From positions 124,001 to 188,000 of the forward strand of contig JADKIZ010000006.1 in the NCBI GenBank assembly GCA_016722445.1: a stretch of DNA of 64,000 nucleotides, written 5' to 3'. This document shows, piece after piece, positions 59,599 through 64,000 of the stretch. Numbering within the stretch: position 1 is the first letter of the stretch; each line of letters begins with the position of its first letter. The translations under genes were made by a program, and so were the position numbers. This stretch comes from Flavobacteriales bacterium. GTDB lineage: Bacteria > Bacteroidota > Bacteroidia > Flavobacteriales_D > Sanyastnellaceae. Below the pieces are notes generated by a model. That model was given only the letters and a program-made list of their open reading frames with translations, was not told where the DNA came from and searched no databases.

Positions 59599-60825
59599 TC
59601 AGATTCCGAGTTCAATTTGAAATCTGAATTGGATATTCTGTCCCTTCACTTCACCCGTGTTGTTGTCCAATTGTTGCTGTAAAGTGGCATCAAATTGACA
59701 TTTCAGTTTGTGAAGACGAATAAACTTATTGATACCGAACGTGTAGTCGCGCACCACATTCCTCAATTGTGTAGTTTCACCTATAGGACGCACTTGAGCA
59801 ACGCGAGCAGCAAGTTCGAAATTGTTTTTGAAAAGGTATCCTGTTTGAACAAGAATGCCTTCACCATCATATACAAATTCATGATTTCCATCCTCATCCA
59901 TGGTGATGGAGGAACCACCGCCGGTTACATACCGCTTGATAAATTCAGAATAGAGGCTATAACCTTTCCATTTAAATAGTCCATCGAATATAAAGGTGTT
60001 GATATCCCTGCTGGTGTACAAGCTTTTGCCCAATTGGCCGCCAGTGCGTATGGCATCATCATTAAATGATAAACCTCCAGCGAGTGAAAGTTTGGGTTTT
60101 GGCTCTCTGGCTAGATCACTTTCGTAATAGTCACTTTTACCGTCAAAAGCCCCAAGAGGAAGAAGTTCAAAACGGCCCGTATAACACAAGCCTGTGTTTG
60201 CAGGAACTTCTGATTTACTCACGCCTTCATTGCGACCTTCTCCAGAAGAAATCGCTCCACGTATATTGTATTTGATCGGTCCGGTGTTGAAACCATAGTG
60301 CATCTGAATTCCGAAGTCTCTATCGACTGTGAATATGGCGTTAACATTGGACCTATCAACGAATTGTTGTTCTCCCGAAGAAACGACACGTTGGCGGTTG
60401 CCCGGCAACTTTCCCTGTCCGAAACCTATACGAAGGTTCTTGTTCACTTCGTAAAATATCATCGCATCTCTCAAAACATTGGGCACACCTGAATTGTCCC
60501 AATCCTGATCTCCCCGCGAAAATGATAATTGAAGGGCATATTGCCATTTTGGGTTGAAGACCCATCCATCTAAGCGCAAACGGGTTCTTCTGGTCCTAAA
60601 TTCTACTGCGGACGGCGACCAAGTTGTGTCTTCATCGGTTAGCGTAAAACCAACCCGGTTCTGCATTCGGAATCTGACATTGATCGAAAACGAACTGTCC
60701 GGTGCCGTAACACCAACACCACTTTTGAATTGAAATTGAGGTTTTTTCTCAGTTTGGGAATATCCCGATGGATAAACGGAAACAAATAACACGAAAACAA
60801 AGAGTTGAATGATTCTGGCCCGCAT
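59599..60825 (-). CDS. Phosphate-selective porin O/P type outer-membrane protein
   Basis: 408 residues; signal peptide MRARIIQLFVFVLFVSVYPSGYSQ. A barrel of alternating strands follows, with porin O/P-type segments (FRTRRTRLRLDGWVFNPKWQYALQLSF, LRIGFGQGKLPGNRQRVVSS) and a terminal aromatic/hydrophobic strand (FRFQIELGI). It is surrounded by DUF47 and PiT genes, supporting anion/phosphate entry. Same strand as the downstream DUF47 gene, 64 bases apart. Confidence 0.9.
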   Translation of the reverse strand: MRARIIQLFVFVLFVSVYPSGYSQTEKKPQFQFKSGVGVTAPDSSFSINVRFRMQNRVGFTLTDEDTTWSPSAVEFRTRRTRLRLDGWVFNPKWQYALQLSFSRGDQDWDNSGVPNVLRDAMIFYEVNKNLRIGFGQGKLPGNRQRVVSSGEQQFVDRSNVNAIFTVDRDFGIQMHYGFNTGPIKYNIRGAISSGEGRNEGVSKSEVPANTGLCYTGRFELLPLGAFDGKSDYYESDLAREPKPKLSLAGGLSFNDDAIRTGGQLGKSLYTSRDINTFIFDGLFKWKGYSLYSEFIKRYVTGGGSSITMDEDGNHEFVYDGEGILVQTGYLFKNNFELAARVAQVRPIGETTQLRNVVRDYTFGINKFIRLHKLKCQFDATLQQQLDNNTGEVKGQNIQFRFQIELGI

Positions 60826-61111
60826 ATGTATATTCAGTAATTGTTAGGAGAAGATGAAAACTGGGCGCAAAAAGAGATGCTGAAAGTCAATGATATGTTA
60901 GCGCAAGATGAAGAAAATGTAACTTAAAGAACATCTTGGTATAAGTCTAAATTTTGGATTCTGCGTAAATGCAATTGACTGACAGCCTATGAAATGGGGA
61001 TTTAATCTGAGGTATGTGATATACGGGAGTTTTATGTCGGCGTAACAATATGATAACATTGGCGAAAGGTGGGGGTCGAATTGAAACGGTTGTTTTGCAA
61101 AAAAATCTTTT

Positions 61112-61750
61112 ATGAAGATCCTTTCGATGTTTGCTCCGAAGTCGGGCAAATTTTTTGACTCTTTCTCAAGAGCAACAAACAACCTGCTGGCAATGACTCA
61201 AAAGTTCAAGGAATTGCTGGACACCACTGATGAGCAACAGCGTGAATCGATCGTGCGTGAAATCCATGATCTGGAACATGTTGGAGACGAAATAACCCAC
61301 CGAATTTTCACTGAATTAAGTGAAAATTTTATCACGCCCTTCGATCGTGAGGATATTCACTACTTAGCTACTTCTTTGGATGATGTTGCCGACTTTATCA
61401 ATGGCACGGCATCCAGAATTTCTTTATACCAACTGAAAGAAATTGATCAGGTCATGCACAGTTTGGCAAGCGTTCTTCATCGTCAGGCTGTAGAAATCGA
61501 TCTCGGAGTTCAGAATTTGCGCAATATGAAAAATGCGCAGCGAACTCGTGAGGCCATTGTGCGAATCAATGATTTGGAAAATGAAGCCGATAGCATCTTT
61601 GATTTGGCTATTGCAAGACTTTTCGCCGAAGAAACCAATCCGATCGAAATGATCAAGAAGAAAGAAATTCTTTCGGTACTCGAAACTGCTACGGATAAAT
61701 GTGAAGATGTAGCAAACGCACTCGAATCAATTTTGGTGAAAAACTCTTAA
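61112..61750 (+). CDS. DUF47 family PiT accessory protein
   Basis: 212 residues, all-helical, with HVGDEITHRIFTELSENFITPFDREDIHYLA and ETATDKCEDVANALESIL. It lies 10 bases before pit, the usual DUF47-PiT pairing. The ATG at 61112 fits the family N-terminus (a short FAPKSGKFFDSF). It probably gates or regulates the transporter. Confidence 0.93.
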   Translation: MKILSMFAPKSGKFFDSFSRATNNLLAMTQKFKELLDTTDEQQRESIVREIHDLEHVGDEITHRIFTELSENFITPFDREDIHYLATSLDDVADFINGTASRISLYQLKEIDQVMHSLASVLHRQAVEIDLGVQNLRNMKNAQRTREAIVRINDLENEADSIFDLAIARLFAEETNPIEMIKKKEILSVLETATDKCEDVANALESILVKNS

Positions 61751-61760
61751 GCGTACGGTT

Positions 61761-63335
61761 ATGGAATATTCATATTTACTCATTGCTGTTATTGCGCTTG
61801 CGCTGATTTTTGACTTCATCAATGGTTTTCACGATGCAGCGAATTCAATCGCAACAGTTGTTTCAACAAAAGTATTATCCCCTTTTCAAGCTGTTGTATG
61901 GGCTGCTTTTTTCAATTTCGTAGCCTTCTTTATTTTTAAAGATCACAGCGTAGCTGCGACAATTGCGAAGTCAGTGAAGGAAACATACATAGCAACATCG
62001 AATAATCCGTTGCCCATGATTCTTTCTGGGTTGATTTCTGCGATTTCCTGGAACTTGATTACCTGGTGGTATGGTATTCCATCATCATCATCACACACAC
62101 TCATCGGGGGTTTTGCCGGTGCATTCCTTGCTGCATTTGGTTGGCAGGCGATCAATTCCGGTGTGATTTGGGCAACTGTGATTTTCATTTTTGTTGCTCC
62201 GATGGCAGGTATGTTGATGTCATACCTTATTTCCGTTTGGTTTTTGAATTCATTCCGCAAAGGACCAGGTATGAAAATCGTCTCGATTTCTATCATCGCT
62301 TTGGTTGTGTTCGCGGTCGGCAATGCATTGGAATATAAAAAAGATTACCTTGGAGGTAGTTCATACACATTGGTTTTGGATAAGCCAGTGAATAAGGATG
62401 ACCTAAAAAAAGCATTGACTTTTAAAACAGAAGATCTGAAAGAATTTGCGCCTTTGATCAAAGTTGGAAAAGATTCCACCGGAGCTGAGGATAAATCAGG
62501 TCAAGTTTATGTTGTTCGCACTGATTTCATGAAGAAGGCAGGCGAAACAACTGAAAATGCTGCACTGACTAAAGAACTTCTTGCTAAGGTTGAAAAAGCT
62601 GGGTTGGCTGTGTCCATTGCTGAAACCCACCGAATTGATCAGGATGCCAAGGATCGTTTTGACACCTCCAATTTGAAGAATAACTTCGAAACATATTGGC
62701 TAAAAGTCCTCTTTCATGGTGCCAATTTCAAATGGATACTTCTCGGCTTTATTGTTACTGTGATGGGTGTGTTTACCCTGTTCTTGAGTTCAATGCAAAA
62801 TTCTAAAGCCAACAATAGTTTCAAGAAACTTCAATTGTTTTCTTCTGCTGCATTCAGTATCGGACACGGTGGTAATGATGCGCAAAAAGTGATGGGTATC
62901 ATCACTGTTGCACTCATTGCGAGCGGTAAAATCACTTCTATGAAAGAAATGCCCAATTGGGTTCCGCTATCTTGTTATGCTGCAATTGCCCTTGGAACCA
63001 TGAGTGGTGGATGGAAAATCGTGAAGACCATGGGAGCAAAAATTACCAAGGTGACACCATTTGAAGGAGTAGCTGCAGAAACCGCCGGAGCCATCACCTT
63101 GTTCTTTACAGAAGGATTGAAATTTCCATGGAAAATGGGTGGTGAAGTCATTAAAGGTATTCCTGTAAGTACTACTCATACCATCACGGGTTCGATCATC
63201 GGTGTAGGTATTACCAAACGTGTTTCTGCTGTAAAATGGGGAGTGACGGGTAAACTACTGGTGGCTTGGATCATCACGATTCCAATATCAGCATTGATTG
63301 GTGCGGTTACATATTGGATTACCCAATTGTTCTAA
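61761..63335 (+). CDS. PiT family inorganic phosphate transporter
   Basis: 524 residues. The two inverted PiT signatures are DFINGFHDAANSIATVVSTK (near residue 18) and SIGHGGNDAQKVMGI (near 370), with GIPSSSSHTLIGG and GIPVSTTHTITGS pairs, and 10-12 membrane helices. Unusually, about 115 hydrophilic residues (about 192-309, starting EYKKDYLGG and rich in Lys/Asp/Glu/Thr) are inserted between helices. It imports phosphate with H+ or Na+ across the inner membrane. DUF47 and porin neighbours support the role. Confidence 0.95.
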   Translation: MEYSYLLIAVIALALIFDFINGFHDAANSIATVVSTKVLSPFQAVVWAAFFNFVAFFIFKDHSVAATIAKSVKETYIATSNNPLPMILSGLISAISWNLITWWYGIPSSSSHTLIGGFAGAFLAAFGWQAINSGVIWATVIFIFVAPMAGMLMSYLISVWFLNSFRKGPGMKIVSISIIALVVFAVGNALEYKKDYLGGSSYTLVLDKPVNKDDLKKALTFKTEDLKEFAPLIKVGKDSTGAEDKSGQVYVVRTDFMKKAGETTENAALTKELLAKVEKAGLAVSIAETHRIDQDAKDRFDTSNLKNNFETYWLKVLFHGANFKWILLGFIVTVMGVFTLFLSSMQNSKANNSFKKLQLFSSAAFSIGHGGNDAQKVMGIITVALIASGKITSMKEMPNWVPLSCYAAIALGTMSGGWKIVKTMGAKITKVTPFEGVAAETAGAITLFFTEGLKFPWKMGGEVIKGIPVSTTHTITGSIIGVGITKRVSAVKWGVTGKLLVAWIITIPISALIGAVTYWITQLF

Positions 63336-63482
63336 GTAGACAGTTTTGATTTATTTCATTCGAATGAACTCCTCCCAAAATCTGGTGTAGTTGCGAATGC
63401 ACATCATTTTTTTTGACTGTTAAAAGAAGTTGATTGCCCCGAATTTGAACAATATTCGGCGTTGATTTGTTTTCTTTCAAGT

Positions 63483-64000
63483 ATGAAAAAATTGGAAAAA
63501 ATATTCACTGAGAACTTACACAGGTATATTGCTGCATTCATCGTAATATTTCTGACGATATCTGCATGCACCAACCAGCCTACAGATCAATCCAAAATGG
63601 AGCAAAAAGACAACAAAAACAACCCATATTATTCCAGAACCGACACGACTAAATTGCAAGTCAGTCATGAGGAATGGAAAAAAATTCTTTCACCTGAATT
63701 ATTTGAAGTTGCGCGAAACAAAGGTACCGAGCGCGCCTTCACTGGGAAGTACTGGGATTATGATGGTTTAGGCACCTATTATTGTGCGGTGTGTGGCAAT
63801 GAGTTGTTTCGATCCGATGCCAAATTCAGCAGCAGTTGCGGATGGCCTAGCTTTTTTGAAACAAGAAGACCAGAAGCATGCATATATCACGAAGATCACT
63901 CGCATGGAATGCATCGGATAGAGGTCTTGTGTGGTCGGTGTGAGTCGCATCTTGGTCACATTTTCGATGACGGTCCACCACCAACAGGTCAGCGATATTG
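63483..64000 (+). CDS. msrB: Lipoprotein methionine-R-sulfoxide reductase MsrB, 3' partial
   Basis: 172 residues before the window ends. A lipoprotein signal (FIVIFLTISAC) gives a lipobox Cys, so this is an exported, membrane-anchored form. The MsrB domain follows: both zinc pairs CAVC and CGRC, the KFSSSCGWPSFFE segment, the HRIEVLCGRC block, and GHIFDDGPPPTGQRY. The next codon, which begins TG at the edge, should encode the catalytic Cys of RYC. It reduces methionine-R-sulfoxide in envelope proteins. ATG at 63483. Confidence 0.93.
   Translation, partial: MKKLEKIFTENLHRYIAAFIVIFLTISACTNQPTDQSKMEQKDNKNNPYYSRTDTTKLQVSHEEWKKILSPELFEVARNKGTERAFTGKYWDYDGLGTYYCAVCGNELFRSDAKFSSSCGWPSFFETRRPEACIYHEDHSHGMHRIEVLCGRCESHLGHIFDDGPPPTGQRY

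Overview
The window is from a member of the Bacteroidota. The evidence is a type IX secretion system (T9SS) component (PorW/SprE), a PorP/SprF-family protein, at least eight proteins with T9SS type A or type B C-terminal sorting domains, TAnnTTTG-like -7 promoter elements, and the absence of obvious Shine-Dalgarno sites. The abundance of type B (gliding-motility-associated) C-terminal domains suggests a Flavobacteriales- or Saprospirales-like marine or freshwater lineage. I cannot place it to genus.

Layout. 1-9956: two very large T9SS type B adhesin-like proteins on either side of an ECF sigma factor and a membrane protein that looks like an anti-sigma factor but carries a PKD domain and a type B sorting domain. 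10140-21157: housekeeping genes (radA, rsmI, hemW, a cyclase-family hydrolase, folC), a type B substrate paired with its PorP/SprF protein, a biotin carrier protein, and an exbB-exbD-tonB-like energy transduction operon. 21490-31183: a serine hydrolase, then a long minus-strand block running porW, bactofilin, atpZ, a small membrane protein, anmK, an amino-acid dehydrogenase and nhaD, with a divergent M23 peptidase. 32285-38496: tRNA-Asn, a secreted type A protein, a periplasmic-sensing histidine kinase and its response regulator, closed by a second copy of the 3' half of tRNA-Asn, which is the geometry of an integrated element. 39040-49851: a choice-of-anchor L protein, a type B protein, an AIM24-like protein, mnmH-selD for selenium-modified tRNA, tRNA(CAT) with a tRNA relic, a coiled-coil protein and polA. 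50108-58762: two type A secreted proteins. The second is a 2238-residue protein with a complete-looking copper/LTQ lysyl oxidase domain followed by 17 acidic Cys-rich MopE-like Ca/metal-binding repeats. 58827-64000: phosphate uptake (two DUF47 regulators, a porin, a PiT transporter) and the start of a lipoprotein MsrB.

The most notable item is the giant lysyl oxidase/MopE-repeat protein. The sigma factor/T9SS-tailed anti-sigma-like pair and the tRNA-Asn-bracketed two-component segment come next. A caution for any user: eight genes carry single-base frameshifts, every one repaired by adding one base to a short homopolymer, and two carry in-frame stops (polA has both). This pattern points to residual sequencing/assembly error rather than real gene decay.
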